From: Hoplostethus atlanticus
Taxonomy: Eukaryota; Chordata; Actinopteri; Trachichthyiformes; Trachichthyidae
Assembly: GCA_034670405.1 (NCBI GenBank)
Contig: JAXDDX010000006.1
Location: 8,530,001 to 8,594,000, forward strand
DNA: 64,000 nt
Reading direction: 5' to 3'
This document shows, in pieces, positions 1 to 13,755 of the stretch. The stretch's first letter is position 1, and each line of letters opens with the position of its first letter. The position numbers were made by a program, and so were the translations under genes. The notes under the pieces were generated by a model. It searched no databases, was not told where the DNA came from, and worked only from the letters and a program-made list of their open reading frames with translations.

Positions 1-57
<57 letters not shown>
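1..57. repeat. (GA)n microsatellite, cut by window edge
   Basis: Perfect GA dinucleotide repeat to position 57; it probably continues to the left. Confidence 0.95.
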
Positions 58-60
<3 letters not shown>

Positions 61-1066
61 GCCCACTGCTGCAGATGAGCCTCTAGCCTGCAGGTTGCTC
101 TGCTAAAAGCCTGTCAAAACCACCATGTCCATGCCTAGCGGGGCTTGAAAGGCACGGACTCTTGTGTGTTTATGCATGTGTGTATGTGTGTATATGAATG
201 GGAATTCTGTGTGTGTGTGAAACCAGAGTGAGCTGAGGGGGTTTGGAGGCGGGGGTGAATATGGGAGTCATCTCAACAGACCTGCTGGCTTCATAATGTT
301 GACACGCCACAATCACTTCTAGCACGATAAATATTAGCTCAACTCCACGACAATGAACCAATGTTTCTTAAAGGCACACACACACACACACGTATGAAAA
401 TCTGTGCATACATAAAAACACCTACGGATACACATACTATGAACACATCACACACACACACACACACACACACAGCATTGATTTGAGAGAGAGAAGGGAG
501 TGTGGAAAATAAGAGCGCGGGGCAGGCATGCAGACGGTGCCCCAGACATTCTTCATCGGTCTGCTGCCCTCTCTGTTTCCAAACTATTTCCTCACGTCGT
601 CTACCTCGGATGAACCGCTACGAGCTCAGGAGGAACCACAACAACAAGAGGGGAACAACGGTCCTGTGTCCCGTCAAATCAAAGCTGCTTAAATAAAACA
701 CCCTCGACCCTCCAGACTGAACAGGAATGTCTTCACTTGTGCCTCCTCCCTTCTTTATTTCTAATAAATACACCTCCACTATGTTCTGAGGTTTCGGCTG
801 GTAAACACACAGTAGGTAGGGCAGGAGGTCACACTGCAGCCAAAGCTGGTGGCACACACAAGATATAGCGGGAGGCCCCACTCCTCCACCTCTTTTATTT
901 GTTCAGGTGTTTTTCCAACTTCATCTAGCCTCTTCGTGTGGATGCTGCTGTGAGCTAACGTCTGCTTTGTCCTGCCCTGTGAAAGAAATCAGTTCTCATT
1001 ATCAAAGCTTAGGCAAACAAACGTCTGCGCCTGTGAAAGAATTCAATAATTTGTGGAGGGGAGGGT

Positions 1067-1107
<41 letters not shown>

Positions 1108-1697
1108 AAAGAGAGGGAGCACGAGAGCGTGTTAATCCCTAATTAACAAAGTAAAGGTGGCAGATTGGCCTGCCGGCTTTCACTTTATCTGTTCTACTTG
1201 GCCTGTCACGGATCCATACGGAAGGTCAATACCGCGACGCAATCAGGCGGGCAGCACCCACGCCCTGCTCCCGCCTCCCTCCCACCGCCCTCCCTCATGA
1301 CCCATCACTTTGCAACAGATAGAAGGGGGGAAAAGAAGAGGAGAGGGGCGAGAGGTTTCGAAGGAACGAGGAGGCTGGAAAACGTGAGTGGGAGGAGGAG
1401 GAGAGAAGTGGACAATGGGGAAGAGGCGAGCGAGGAGGAGTGGGCCGAGGAGGCGGTTATGCGGCGAGACAGATTGGTTTCACTGGATCCGACAGAGCAG
1501 AACGGAGCCGTCTTCATACCCTCCTTCAGACGTATATTAGCAACAGCAGGATAGACGACGGCAATCAGAGAGCAGAGAGTCGGGGGGGGATTAAGAAATC
1601 TAAAAAGATGATGAACAGCAGCGGTGGCATTCAGTGATTTTTTGTCCCGCTAGCATCTGCTGATGGCGAGACAGATGGAGAGAGAGGTTTCTGTGAG

Positions 1698-1699
<2 letters not shown>
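58..1699. other. non-coding, short simple repeats
   Basis: It contains (CA)n at about 374-391 and 449-474 and a (GA)n at 1073-1101. Purine-rich DNA at 1,320-1,450 explains the Arg/Glu-rich frame there. No supported exon. Confidence 0.45.

Positions 1700-1741
<42 letters not shown>
1700..1741. repeat. (GT)n microsatellite
   Basis: About 20 uninterrupted GT units. Confidence 0.95.
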
Positions 1742-1742
<1 letters not shown>

Positions 1743-1864
1743 AGGTGAGCATTGTTTGGAAAATGTAAATGGGAGTTGAGAGTCGAGGCCACAACAACAA
1801 ACCACCTGCAGGACTGGCAGCGAGGATGTCCAAACACTAACCTGCAAGCCAAAGGGGGTGGAGG

Positions 1865-1866
<2 letters not shown>

Positions 1867-1903
<37 letters not shown>
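1867..1903. repeat. (GT)n microsatellite
   Basis: About 18 GT units. Confidence 0.95.
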
Positions 1904-1904
<1 letters not shown>

Positions 1905-2100
1905 ATCTGTCTCGGCGCTCTTTGAACCCCCCTCCGACGTTTATTGCCCTCCCAGGGATCATAATAAGGAACTAATTGATAGCCTTTGAGCCACAGGCGG
2001 GGGAGAGGAGGGGAGTTCCTGCAGGAAGTTGACACAAATCAAACTCTCTCTAAGCCCTAAAAAGCCTGGAGCTAGTCCAGCTGAGTGGTGGAGGGGGACA

Positions 2101-2103
<3 letters not shown>

Positions 2104-2148
<45 letters not shown>

Positions 2149-2166
2149 TGAGAGAGAGAGAGAGAG
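2104..2166. repeat. compound (TG)n(GA)n microsatellite
   Basis: About 21 TG units pass directly into about 10 GA units. Confidence 0.95.
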
Positions 2167-2220
2167 ACAGACAGAGAAAGTGAGATAGGTTGAGAGATAA
2201 AAACAGAGAGAGAGAGAAAC

Positions 2221-5200
2221 GAAGAGAAACTCTAGTTATAGCAGAGTAGCCTGATGCTTCCCTGGACGTTCTCCTCCTCGCTCCACCACACGAGTTTCCT
2301 GTTTTGGCCCAATACTGTCAGGAGTCTGAACTAACGCGTTTCCGCCAGATGAAATACGATGCGTTTTTTAAAAAGTTTCCGAACTTATTTATGTGGAAAA
2401 ATATGTTGAAATCGTCGAAACAGAAAGCCCAAGATGGAAACACATCAAAACTCTTAAGCCGTTGATCTTAACTGGAGTTGGATGCAGCACTCAGACTTAT
2501 ATGGAGAAAGTTTCTTATTTGTCGGGATGCTACAGGAAATTTGTACCTCAAATTTGTACAGTTTGACCAGCTGATGTCCCATTTTACTTCAAGACACGTT
2601 GATAACACCTCACATAACACAGCGTCACATCAATCTGAACGATGACTTTTTCTGTCAGGCACTCTACGGAAACGTATCTCTACTTTACTGCCATTTCCTC
2701 CCTCCTTTCCCTTTTCTCCCTGATCCTAAAGGAGCAGATCGCATTGCCTCGGTAGGTGAGCGACCCCCCCCCCCGAACAACCTGAGCGTGCGCATGCCAC
2801 TGCACATGTGTGGGGGGGGGGAGCGTCCGGCTCAGATTCACATCATCTCCCGTTCCAAAACAAACGGCCGTCTGACATACGGAGTCAGACATTCCACAGG
2901 GCTCAAGCCCCTCTGTACAGGGGAGGGAGCAGGAGGGGTTTCCAGCCCAAACTTCCAGGGGTGTCTGCACTGTAGCTTACAAGAATACAGGAAATTGTCC
3001 GAATGTCCTTCCTGAAACTTCCTAAAATAGTGCACTTTACCCATCTGTGTCAAACTCGGACACAGGAAATGGACAGGGCAGGTGTTGAGGATGCCGGTGC
3101 AAAGATGAGTTACGCCTTTCATTCCTCCGGCGGTGCCCTGGAGCCCATTATTAAAAGGATGAGCCCAGGCTTTACAGGCGCATTAGCCCAACTTTACGTC
3201 CTCATAAAGATTAAGTAAATGGTCTAAGAGTGCAGGATAATCAAAAGCACCAGACCCTACCGGCTGAGCGGTTCAAGCCTCATACTGCTGAGCACATGCA
3301 CACTCCCCGAGTTCATGGAATATTTGACAGATCAGCTTCTTCTTCACCAGCGCAGCTAGAACATTTTTCTGCCCACAAAAGAGAAATATCGTGAAACTGA
3401 CAGCGGCGGGTAGGAGGGATTTGTGATGGACGGACAGCATCGGAGCAGAGGGAAGCAGTGGGCACCAAAACCAACCCTCAGCACACAGCCCCTTTTCTTT
3501 CAGCCTTCCCAAACTAACAGCATGTCAAAGTCCAGTTGGACGAGTCAAACTACATCCATATGTGATGCAAACGCTCGCTGCCAATAGGGGGTGGACTGGG
3601 GATTGGATTGGATACAGCTCTGAAACAACAAACAGCAGAGAAAAGAGAGATATAGCAGGGTTGTAGATTACTCCATCTCATACTACAGAGCCCCGATGGT
3701 GACCCCCGCCTAACAAAACATGGTCCTTTTGAAACGGCGCCAAACGCTCCGCTGTTTTTCCTTCCCACCTTCCAGCAAGACACAACATGGAATTGCTATG
3801 ACTTCCTCCCCTTGCAGTATTGCTTCCCCAACAGGAAGAAAATCAATTTCACGGTTTCCAAGAAAAACAGACACACGCTGACAGACCATTGGCCCGGCCT
3901 CGCTCTCGCCCACCCCTACCTGTCACGTTCTGTTTATAGAGACAAATATGGACGCCGGTGGAATAAGCAGCAGCCTCTATGTACGTTGCCTCATATGGCA
4001 AACGCAGCATTGTTACTTCAGTCCTGCGAGAAACTCTCACACACTCTCAACACTTTACAGCTGATTTACTTCATGTCCAGAGCACTAAAGGTTTCACCAG
4101 ACTAATTCATCTCGTTCAGTCAAGTGATGAGCGTTAATGTAAAGAAGACTCACAGAGAGGCGGAGAAACAATGTGGAGCTCATGTGGCTCCAACATGGCC
4201 CTATTTAGAGAATACCTCAGTGCTGTGGCATCCAGCCTCGTGAACCGTGACTGGCTTTCTTTCTGCATTTCTGCACAAGAAGGCCGCTCCGCAAAAATTC
4301 CCAGGCCTTAGCGAGCATTACCCCCATGCCTTTCCGCCGATCCCTCCCTCCCTCCTAGCCCGCCTTCCTGCTCGCCTGCCCCTACCGGGTTGGGAATTGG
4401 GGAAATTCCTCACCCCGTTAAACGGCTTCTGATACGCACGGGAAAGCCTAGATTCTTTGTCAGCTGTGAAACTTTAGACACTGGGAAATGGGCTTCACCT
4501 TCCAGTCATCTCCAGTGCTGAGGAGGGGGGAAACTGAAAGATTTGCTGCAGCGCGGCAAAGCTTTCTTCCCTCCAGTCAGGGAAGAAATATGAGGCTGTG
4601 GAGAAAAAGCTGGAGCTGAGCAGAGCGGGACAGGGGGAGAGGAGAGAGATTTAAGTGCTTTATATAAAACAGGTTTCATATTCTGTATCTCAAAGACTCC
4701 AATAACCCAAAAGCACTGAGGCACAGCGGTGGGGACAATCTGGAGCTCCTCCATTTAGCTGGAAGTGATAGCGCAGCCCATATCATGAATACCACATATC
4801 AGAGGCACAAAACCACCTCGCAGGGAGTCAAAATGGAGTCGAGCCATGTACACACACACGTGTGGACAGCTGTGTGAATGCTTGTTTAACAAAGGCAGAC
4901 AAACGGAGAGGCTTTTACGAACATTTCAAAATAAAAGACGCTTCTATGTCCCCAAAGATACCGTTCGCTTGTTGAAACCTGAATGTCGCTTCATATAGTC
5001 TGTGCTGGTTATTGGCCGTTTGCCTTCTCATCCGAAAATCTCGACGTACTCTTTCAAACAAAGAAACGTCTCATTCAGACTACCGCCACATTCCAGCCTA
5101 TCCTCAGATCGCCGTGCTACAGCTGATCTCTCAACAGCTTCAGCCAGCTTTTGTTAACATCCTGCTTTGAAAACTTAAAGGCAGTGATATTGCTGTGTAC

Positions 5201-5358
5201 ACTCCCAGCCTCTTTACAAATATGATCCAGCAGCACAGGTCCTACGCCGTCTTACTCTTGTTTAGAATTGCTCCTCATTCAGTGGGGGAAAAAAAAAAAA
5301 AAAAAAAGCACATGAGAGGACATTTTAAAGCCCCAGGTAAAGGCAATTACAGCTGACA

Positions 5359-5360
<2 letters not shown>
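2221..5360. other. unique non-coding DNA
   Basis: No repeat array of note except C10 and G10 runs near 2,766 and 2,812 and an A20 run at 5,288-5,307. The open frames show no family motif and lack splice support. Confidence 0.4.

Positions 5361-5394
<34 letters not shown>
5361..5394. repeat. (CA)n microsatellite
   Basis: About 17 CA units. Confidence 0.95.
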
Positions 5395-5395
<1 letters not shown>

Positions 5396-6819
5396 CTACA
5401 ATTTTCATAGGCATCATCAGTTTCACCCTTTAATTAATATCCACCCCTGGCTGTCATGGCAACCTTTAGCTGGACTAAAGAGGTGCATTATCTCTCTTTC
5501 CATCCCCGCCTCTCTCTCGTCCCGCCCAATCATCATGAGGAAAATGACTAGCAGCTCCGCCAGCCTCATACTGTACCCACTTATCCCGGGGAGAACATTA
5601 GCACTTTGACATAAGCTTATTCTTGAAAAGGTCTCGACGACCCCTGCTGCCTTTCACTCACTCTTAATATGACAGTATGAAACAAATCAGATATCCATTT
5701 GGAGGTAGTTTGAGCGCTCTATATTCCTGCTTGGCTCTGGCCCCGGTACAGCAGATTGCACCTCTTTCTGTCCTTCACCCGCTGCACATTAATACTCACT
5801 TAGTTCGACTTTTAGCCCACAGGTGCACGACTATATGATTCTGCAGCCTTTCTTCTCTGCAAAAGCAGGAAATTAATAGTAATGCTGCTGCTGGCTTGGC
5901 AGGTATCCTCCAAGGGCCCACGGTGTGCATTAGAGAAAGGAGAACATAGGGGCCTAGATATTGCAGGAAGTCGCCCCCGCTCCCCCTGGTCCCTGTTCAA
6001 GGGCTCTCATCTCCTTGGTTGGATATGCACAACCCGTGTATGTAGTGTGTTTGTGCATGTGTGCATGAGGTTTCTTGCTTGCTTGATGTAGCGGTGAAGG
6101 GTGCAGCTAGCTAGCCAGCATGCTGAGCTGTTCTGCTCTACTCAGCTGCTGTCGGCATCCAGCAGACAGACAGGATGGGGAGGAGGAATAGTGGGGGGGG
6201 GGGGGGGAACAGGTCTCTCTTTATCTCATGTCCTAATACCAGGCGGATAAGAAGACAGGGTGGCGGGATGGATGGGTGAAATAGAACAGATCTTAAATGG
6301 CTTTATCGCGCTCGTTCATTTCATTCATGAGACAACAGTTAATCTATCGGTTACATAAATTACCCAGAGACGTATCCACCTGTCAGTTCAGCTCGGCGGT
6401 ATGGGTGAGGTAGTAAACCTGTACGTAGGGGGTGTGATGAGTTATTTTACTGGTGGATAATGTCAGAAAAGGTTGGGATATTTTACCAGCTATGCCGATT
6501 GTCTTATATGATTTGGCCCAAATGTTAGAAGACTGAATGAGACTCGGAGTATGGATTTGTTGGCAGATAGATCTTTAATTGTATTTGTAGAAGTCTGGAT
6601 GGATGGATGGATGAAGGGAGTTATATTTCTATCAGGATTACAAAATGCATTCCTTAGTAAATATATCTAATATTAGTCAGCAGCAGTGGAGACTTCAAAA
6701 GCTCCACCGGCTCCCAGATCAGATCTAACATGCTGTTTGTTATATAAACCTCTGCTGTGCATACACACACACCTGTGCCACAGGAAACCCTTTTCAGTAC
6801 AGTGCCTTGGGTACATAAG
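5395..6819. other. unique non-coding DNA
   Basis: It contains a G15 run at about 6,192-6,207 and (GGAT)n at about 6,597-6,614. No exon recognised. Confidence 0.4.
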
Positions 6820-6846
6820 CACACACACACACACACACACACACAC
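6820..6846. repeat. (CA)n microsatellite
   Basis: About 13 CA units. Confidence 0.95.
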
Positions 6847-6954
6847 GTTGCCACATGTTCATGCACATACACTGCTTTGCCTCAAACCCCTGTAATGACC
6901 CCCTCCCCATACACTATGTACACATGGCTCTCCCTCTTTCCTCCTCCCTCACGT

Positions 6955-7018
<64 letters not shown>
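6955..7018. repeat. (CA)n microsatellite, long
   Basis: About 32 CA units; a shorter (GT)n at 7,173-7,189 lies inverted to it. Confidence 0.95.
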
Positions 7019-7020
<2 letters not shown>

Positions 7021-7189
7021 CCCCCATCCCACCGGTAGTCAGTGTGTCAGCCAGTGCTCTGTGGGACTCTGCAGCTAGAGGATGAATACAGTCTTTCAGG
7101 CCACAGCGCAATATCCACCTTTCCTGCACAAACACAGGTGCTGCCCCTGGACCAGTAAAAAAAAAAGGAAAAGTGTGTGTGTGTGTGTG

Positions 7190-8341
7190 CAGTGAGTAAA
7201 ATATCACACATGCATAGTGTGTGAGTGAAAGTGAGAGACCGAGAGCAAGAGTGAGCAAGCAGGTCATCTCTCTACGCGGTACACATTACCTCCCATCATC
7301 ACCTGAGCGGTGTAGGGGCGGAGCCAGCCGGAAGCCCCGTGTCCTGCCCTGCTGACTGCGCTCCTGTCAACAAAGCGCACGCCGCCGCAACGTGTCCTGT
7401 TTGAACCCGATCGCTGTAATTACGCTTTGTATACGTTCCACGATGCAGTCGCATTCGTTGGCACTCGAGCTGCACGGGTCGCTAGAGCCACAGCGAATGG
7501 TGCTCGTGTGTAAATGACATGCTAGAAATGCATGCACGGGCCTTTGCACTTCAAATTCAGCCTGACAGAAGCAATGCGCTGTGGTCTTTTTGTTTCTTCT
7601 TCTTAATCTCTTGTTAGCCGTTACACCACCGGCATGCACGCAATATTTAGCATGAAGGGAAAGTGCTAAGCGTGTTAAACTCGATGCCCTCGGCCTTTGA
7701 AACAATGGCATGCACATAGTTTCCAGCTCAAGAGTGGTGGCGGGGAGGGGGTCAACGTCACCAGTCACTCATCATGTGCTTCAGACTAAGGCCTAAGCTG
7801 GTAAAGGTTGGTTGTACCAATCAGGTGAAGGGCCGATTCATTTTCAACTCAGCCAACTGAGGGTGTAAATTAAAAAAGTAAGAACATTCTGTCAGTCAGT
7901 CACTTGTCTGGAGACTGGACTACCTACGGTCAAAAGGTTTTTCAATCAAGGAACAAAAGAAAAACCTTCAAAGAAAAAAAAAAACATTTTGTAGCATAGC
8001 ACCGTTAGCGCCCCGCTAACAGCTACACGGTCCTGCGGTGCTTAGTGTCACAAAGCACTTCTCTCACACCTCACTCGGCCTGGCTCTCGCTCTGTCACCG
8101 TGGCAGAGGACGGGGTATGGTTTCCATCAACTCTGCCTTTTTAAAAGGCCTTTGTATTTCCCCTGGTGATATGAGGATCCCCAGGGCCAGGTGTGTGTGT
8201 GTGTGTGTCTGTGTGTGTGAGTGTGTGTCTACATCTTTGTGCTCACATATGTACATGCATAGGTGCGTGTGCATGCCTTTGTCTGATGGATACATTAGCT
8301 GCAAGTTCAAAGTTTAACACAGTCCAGATTTCCCAGCTATC

Positions 8342-8376
<35 letters not shown>

Positions 8377-9585
8377 AGGCTGCGTTTTTAACCATTCTGT
8401 TAGCACGAAAAACCCCCTGAGCTCCTCACTACCAGATCATTAACACCACAGCATGAAAGAACTCCTGAGGATCGTAGGGGGTCAAAGTTCGCCTGACCAA
8501 ATTGTCGCTACAAAAAGAGAGGTCCAGAAAGAGAGAATGGAGGCGAGGAGGAGGAGGAGGAGGAGGAGGAGGATGTGGGAATGGCGGGTCTCTCCTTGAC
8601 TGGAGGTTAATGGAAATTTGCTTCAGTTATGTTATTGAACCAACACGTTAAAGCCGTTTGTGGAGCGCCATACTATTCGTACCCCGTGTCAAGCTGCAAT
8701 CTGGTATCATCCATTCTGAAAACACACGAAGAGACGGTTGGCTCCAAACAGATGACTATTAGAGTGGAAACCCAGCAAAGTTCACACTCTCACACTCTTC
8801 ACACTCCTCGCTTTCGCGCCCGTTGATGCAGTTGCACTTCCCAATCTATCTGTGTGCAGAAAAAAAAAAAACGCTGATGTGCCACATTCCTCCATCCAAC
8901 ATCCATCTCACTGCTCCCACAAAATGGGGCTTTATCACCTGAGATGAAAGCCAGCCAGGGGAGAAGAGAGGGAGGGATAAAGGAAGCAGACGGGGGGGAG
9001 GGGGGGAGAAGGATGTGGGGAGGGAGACGAGGGAGGAGAACGATTTTGACGCTTTGTTGGCTGATCTGGTTCAATCCTTGTGGTAGCAGCAATTGAATTC
9101 CCACCCAAGCCCTTCCTTAAGAGGATTTGGACTCAAGGGAGTCAGCAGGCCACAGGACTATAGCGTGTGAGGGGAGGAATCTGTGATGGATGATGGGAGG
9201 AGTGGATGAGAAAGGCATGAGTAAAGAGAGAGAGAGGAGAGAGAGAGAGGGATTGGGAAGAAGTAGGAGATTGGTCAGAGGACAATGAATGAGCCAGGGG
9301 CCGAGGATAGAGACTTTCACTGGAGGCAGACATGCTAGCCCTCCTGCGAGGCATGATGTGCCGGCTATAAAAAGAAAGGACAGAAGCAAAGATGGGGAGA
9401 AAGGTTAATGAACACACGTCACACTGACAGAGACGGAGAGAGGGAGCGAGAGAAAGACTTCAAACTATGTAAGGGATGGATAAATGGAGGGAACAGGGGG
9501 GGTGGAAGGACGAGCTGACGAGGGGAGCGGCAGGTGGTGATCTCTGATCCCATTATCCCCGGGCTAATCCTGACCAGCAGTGAGC

Positions 9586-9588
<3 letters not shown>
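7190..9588. other. non-coding with short repeats
   Basis: (GT)n at 8,194-8,208 and 8,346-8,373, (GGA)n at 8,548-8,572, and purine-rich DNA at 8,950-9,260. No exon recognised. Confidence 0.4.

Positions 9589-9650
<62 letters not shown>
9589..9650. repeat. (GT)n microsatellite, long
   Basis: About 30 GT units. Confidence 0.95.
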
Positions 9651-9651
<1 letters not shown>

Positions 9652-11850
9652 TGCCTGTCAGCCCTTAGCAGGCCACTGTGCCGTTACCTGAACAGCCCCG
9701 TGCTGAACAGGGCTTCATCCGTAGTCAGTCAGGTTTGGGTCACCATGTCTCTGTATAAGACTGATCCAAACAGACAATGGGTCGAATCCTTAGACAAGCC
9801 TCAGTCTGTTACAGGACAACACCGGGGGGTTCTCTGGTTAGCCAGGGGAACCCCATACTAAGATTGATAAAGTCCTGTGACCTCAGAAATTTGAAATACA
9901 TGAAAATTGTATGTTCACAAAGTACCAACATCATACCAAGGCATATACCAATACCATAGGCAGACTGCATGGCTATCACTGTGGCTTCTGTGCAGCCAGG
10001 AAAAAAAGCATTTGATGTTATTGTCATTTTGGTTTGATTATGACCGTCAATATCACTGATTATCTGTCCATCTGCCTCATACTGTCGTCTCTGAACACAG
10101 CGTGATGTGTAGATGTTCATGCAACATTAAACCTGAAGAGACAGATCAAGAGAAAGGTCGTTATCAGTTTCAAGCTGGCTCATTTACTGAAGAGTAGCAG
10201 TAAATAAAAGCTGTGATTATTGTTTTAACGGACCAAATGAGGATTCCTGTCCTGTTTTTATCTGTTGGTGATCACTCAGTGATCCAGTCTGGGGCAACAT
10301 GTCTCATGATGACGGTGGAAGACTGATGCAGATACACAGGTCATCATTACTGCTAAGGTAGTAATGTCTTTGTCTTTGTCACTAGTACTGTAATCCTCCC
10401 AACAGACATCCACCGTTTGAAAAAAAGGGACACCTACTCTTACAAAATGGTTAATAGCAGAAAAATCAAACAGATTCTTTATGGGATTTTAAAAAAATAG
10501 TATTTTTAACTTTTCACTGTTTTTAAGGGAGGGTCTTCTACATTTCAGAGATGATTTAATGATGAACTCTTCATATAATTCTTAAAAAAAACCATTGGCA
10601 CAGGTTATGAGTCCTAAGGGGTGATGCTCTGAATGTAAGGGGTGGTATAAGGTCTTGATACATGCATTAAAATAGCCTGGCTTTCCTGGAAGATCCTGAA
10701 ACAACAAGACCTAAGATATGATTAACGTATAGCAGGGGCTCCTAAACATTTTCAGCCCAGGATCCATATGAGCAGTTCAGTCTCTGATCCAGAGATCAGC
10801 GCTGATGAAAACACATTGCTTCTCTTGTCATGTAGGGGCCCGGCACAAGTTTGCTTGGGGAAGGAGAAGAGCCTACGCAATCGCTTCACGCCACTGGTGG
10901 CAGAAGTGAATCCCCAGGCGAAACTCCTCCACGGCTACTCCAGTTTTGTTCAGCGTACCGGTGCAGATTGTTTCAGGTTGAGCCACATGGCTGCTGGCAA
11001 ATTTAGTTAAAGATGTAGCTAGACTGTGCTGCAGATAGAAGGGTGCTTTGTGATGACGCCCTAACATAGACATTGTCAAATCGATAAAATAAGATATCGT
11101 ACAATTTAGTTGAAATTTTCATCAAAACATAACTTACATAACAACATTGTGATTCAATTTTAGAGACCAGGACCCAAAACTAGGACAGTTATGGAGTCAG
11201 TTAGAAGAGAAGAGAAGATGATTCATTTTCCATCTTGCGAGGTGGCATGACATCTCTCACCAAAGACAGGCGAGATGGAAATTACAGCAACAAAATGCAT
11301 ACTCTGGAGGAGCTATGGGATACGATACGAGCAGCGAGCGGTGCCAGCCTGGGCCGAGAATGACTCATGTAATTGCACATTAATGACACTGTCTGATTAT
11401 GGGTGTATGAGCTGAGTCGCTTGTCTGACTCAGTTTGGGGTCTACAGCCAAATAGAGGTTTTTTTATTTTATTTTTTTTTATCTCTAGTCTGCATCAATA
11501 CCAAAAACATTTTCTTGGCAGCGTTGTGACAGCGTGGGCTTAATTATCGCAGTATCAACAGAGTAGACGCAGGATTTCTGAGCCCAGTGCTGATGTGGAT
11601 TATTGGGGGGAGATTATTAACGTCCGAAATCTGTTGAGCCTCACAAAACCTATCAGGCTAAATACAGAAACACGTCTACTTCATGTGTAGCTGCAGCGCT
11701 GATTAGTATCGTTACTAAAAAAAGATATTATAGCAAATTATCACATCACGACTTGTCACTGCAAAACTGAAAACTTACTACATTGGAAGGAATTCACTTT
11801 AACTAATAAACCTATAAATATAGCCTGATCTAGACTGTTGCAGAACAGTC

Positions 11851-11851
<1 letters not shown>
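9651..11851. other. unique non-coding DNA with a probable old repeat end
   Basis: At 10,733-10,775 the sequence CAGGGGCTCCTAAACATTTT followed by CAGCCCAGGATCC resembles the border of a widespread fish hAT-like element; its other end is not clear. A unique block at 11,220-11,440 includes an AP-1-like TGACTCA. No exon. Confidence 0.35.

Positions 11852-11898
<47 letters not shown>
11852..11898. repeat. (CA)n microsatellite
   Basis: About 23 CA units, inverted relative to the (TG)n at 12,026. Confidence 0.95.
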
Positions 11899-11900
<2 letters not shown>

Positions 11901-12023
11901 CACACACAGTCACACAATTACCTGTGTGGATTAACAGTGTTAGGGTGTCATCTGAGGCTCGGGCTGCTGCACCCAGAGCGCCTCAGACCTCCAACACCAA
12001 TCTCAACAGAGAGGAAGCCATGT

Positions 12024-12025
<2 letters not shown>

Positions 12026-12089
<64 letters not shown>
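12026..12089. repeat. (TG)n microsatellite, long
   Basis: About 32 TG units. Confidence 0.95.
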
Positions 12090-12090
<1 letters not shown>

Positions 12091-13662
12091 TCTCTGTGTA
12101 TGAGTGATGTTTGACAGAACACCACAGCTCCATCCGCTCGGTTCCTGTGTTTGTTGAAACGAACCGCTCCACAACAAAAGGGAAAAGAAAAACGCTTCCA
12201 TGTTGTACACGTGCGAGCCAGCTGCTTCACGCTAGCTTCGTTCTTCTCTTATCAACAAAAGCGCACCAAAAAAAAAAAAAAGCATTGCAGCTTGAAGACA
12301 CTTCTGCAGGTTGCATGCTTTTTTTTTTATTCTATCAACTTACTAGCCTGAAGCATTCATTACTGACAGTGTAAGAAAAGCCATCTCCCCTTGGTCTTTC
12401 TTGGTGTTTCTTGGTGTTTGTGTGACATTTTAGGAAGTGCGGTAGCCTCTGCCTCATATTTGGAAATGATGTGGGGAAATTCCTATTCATGTGCCAGTCT
12501 ATGTAAATAATTGAACTCTGGCAACCTGAAAAAAGGCCCCCGAACCACCCACCGGAGCCGGGCTGCTTTTTCAATCTTGAATGGCTTTGTGGCAGAAGGC
12601 CTCGTTCCCGGGACTCCATAAGAGCCCCGATTGATCAAGACAGAAAAGCACATTTTTAACCGAAAGAGCACACGCTTACACACAGAGCCAAAGCTCTCGG
12701 GAAAGAAAAACTGTGCTCCCTCCTTTGGGCGCACAGGACGGAGATCGCTGACAAAAACTGCTGCAGCTAAAAATGGTTTTTAATGCATCTGCCAAACCCC
12801 TGCTCCCTTGCTCACCACTTTCCCCATTTCTTTCCCTGTGCTGTAATTCTGCAAGAATGCGCCATTTATGAAGACTGCAGCCCTGAAACAACACGAGGCG
12901 CTGGCTGACTGGCGCTCCACCCTGTGCTCCAAGTCTTACTCGACTAGTTTACAACTTTACTTTACTACTGCTTTCCTTATGGATGGGCTGAGGATGGTGA
13001 TGACACATGAGTGGTCGCATGTACATCAAAAGACATGTCAAGAGACAGATCTTTCTTTGCTCGCAGGGACCTTTGAAGGCTGGGAGAGATCAAGCGGTGT
13101 GTGTATTAGCTGGTGTGTGCATGCAGAAAGTCTGAAGGCTGATATTGTAAGTAGAAACACACAAAGAAATGCAATGCTGTGAAAGCTGGGGGGGGTGCAG
13201 AGGTTGCGGTGGTGCATCCCACACCAAAGAGGAGCCACTATCGAAACCCACCAGGCAACAGATGTCTGCCGTGGCTTTTGTAGTGTAGACCCCCTAACAA
13301 AAGTTGTCATGAAGCCTCATGTGTTCACTAAGTCACACAAAGCGTAGAACAACCACACTAAACACCAGTAGAGGGTACAGTAAGTAATCATCTTCAAAAG
13401 GCATCTTCAATAGACCCTTCAGATGATTCCATAAAATATCATGATGCACTGAACGTACAGGCAGGTCTGCCAACCACACACAGATGAGGGGAGGTCAGAG
13501 GTCATTAGGCTCACTGTGTAAAGAGAGAAGGGACAGTGACACTCCACGCCTGACTGTGAAGGAGTCATCAAAAGTAACCCTGAAAACTACAGCTGATGAT
13601 CTCTGAGAGACAGACGAGGGAAAATCACATTGCTGCAGTATGTTGTCACACATGAACCTACT
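12090..13662. other. unique non-coding DNA
   Basis: A-tracts at 12,268-12,281 and a T-tract at 12,319-12,328. No exon recognised. Confidence 0.4.
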
Positions 13663-13663
13663 G

Positions 13664-13755
13664 GGATTAGATTAGATTAGATTAAACTTTACTGTCATTG
13701 AACAGAGTACAAGTACTGAGACAACGAAATGCAGTTTGGCATCTAACCAGATATA
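13664..13755. repeat. dispersed fish repeat fragment
   Basis: GATTA repeats pass into AAACTTTACTGTCATTGAACA and then GAGTACAAGTACTGAGACAACGAAATG. This is a border sequence I recognise as very common in teleost genomes. The full element and family name cannot be given from this fragment. Confidence 0.5.

Noticed and set aside
1165-1554. 129-codon frame with Arg/Glu-rich centre
   Set aside because: Purine-rich low-complexity DNA without splice sites or family similarity.
3255-3300. Possible tRNA-like B box (GGTTCAAGCC)
   Set aside because: No matching A box at the right distance and no cloverleaf could be drawn.
6757-7267. His-Thr and Cys-Val rich frames
   Set aside because: Translations of (CA)n and (GT)n microsatellites.
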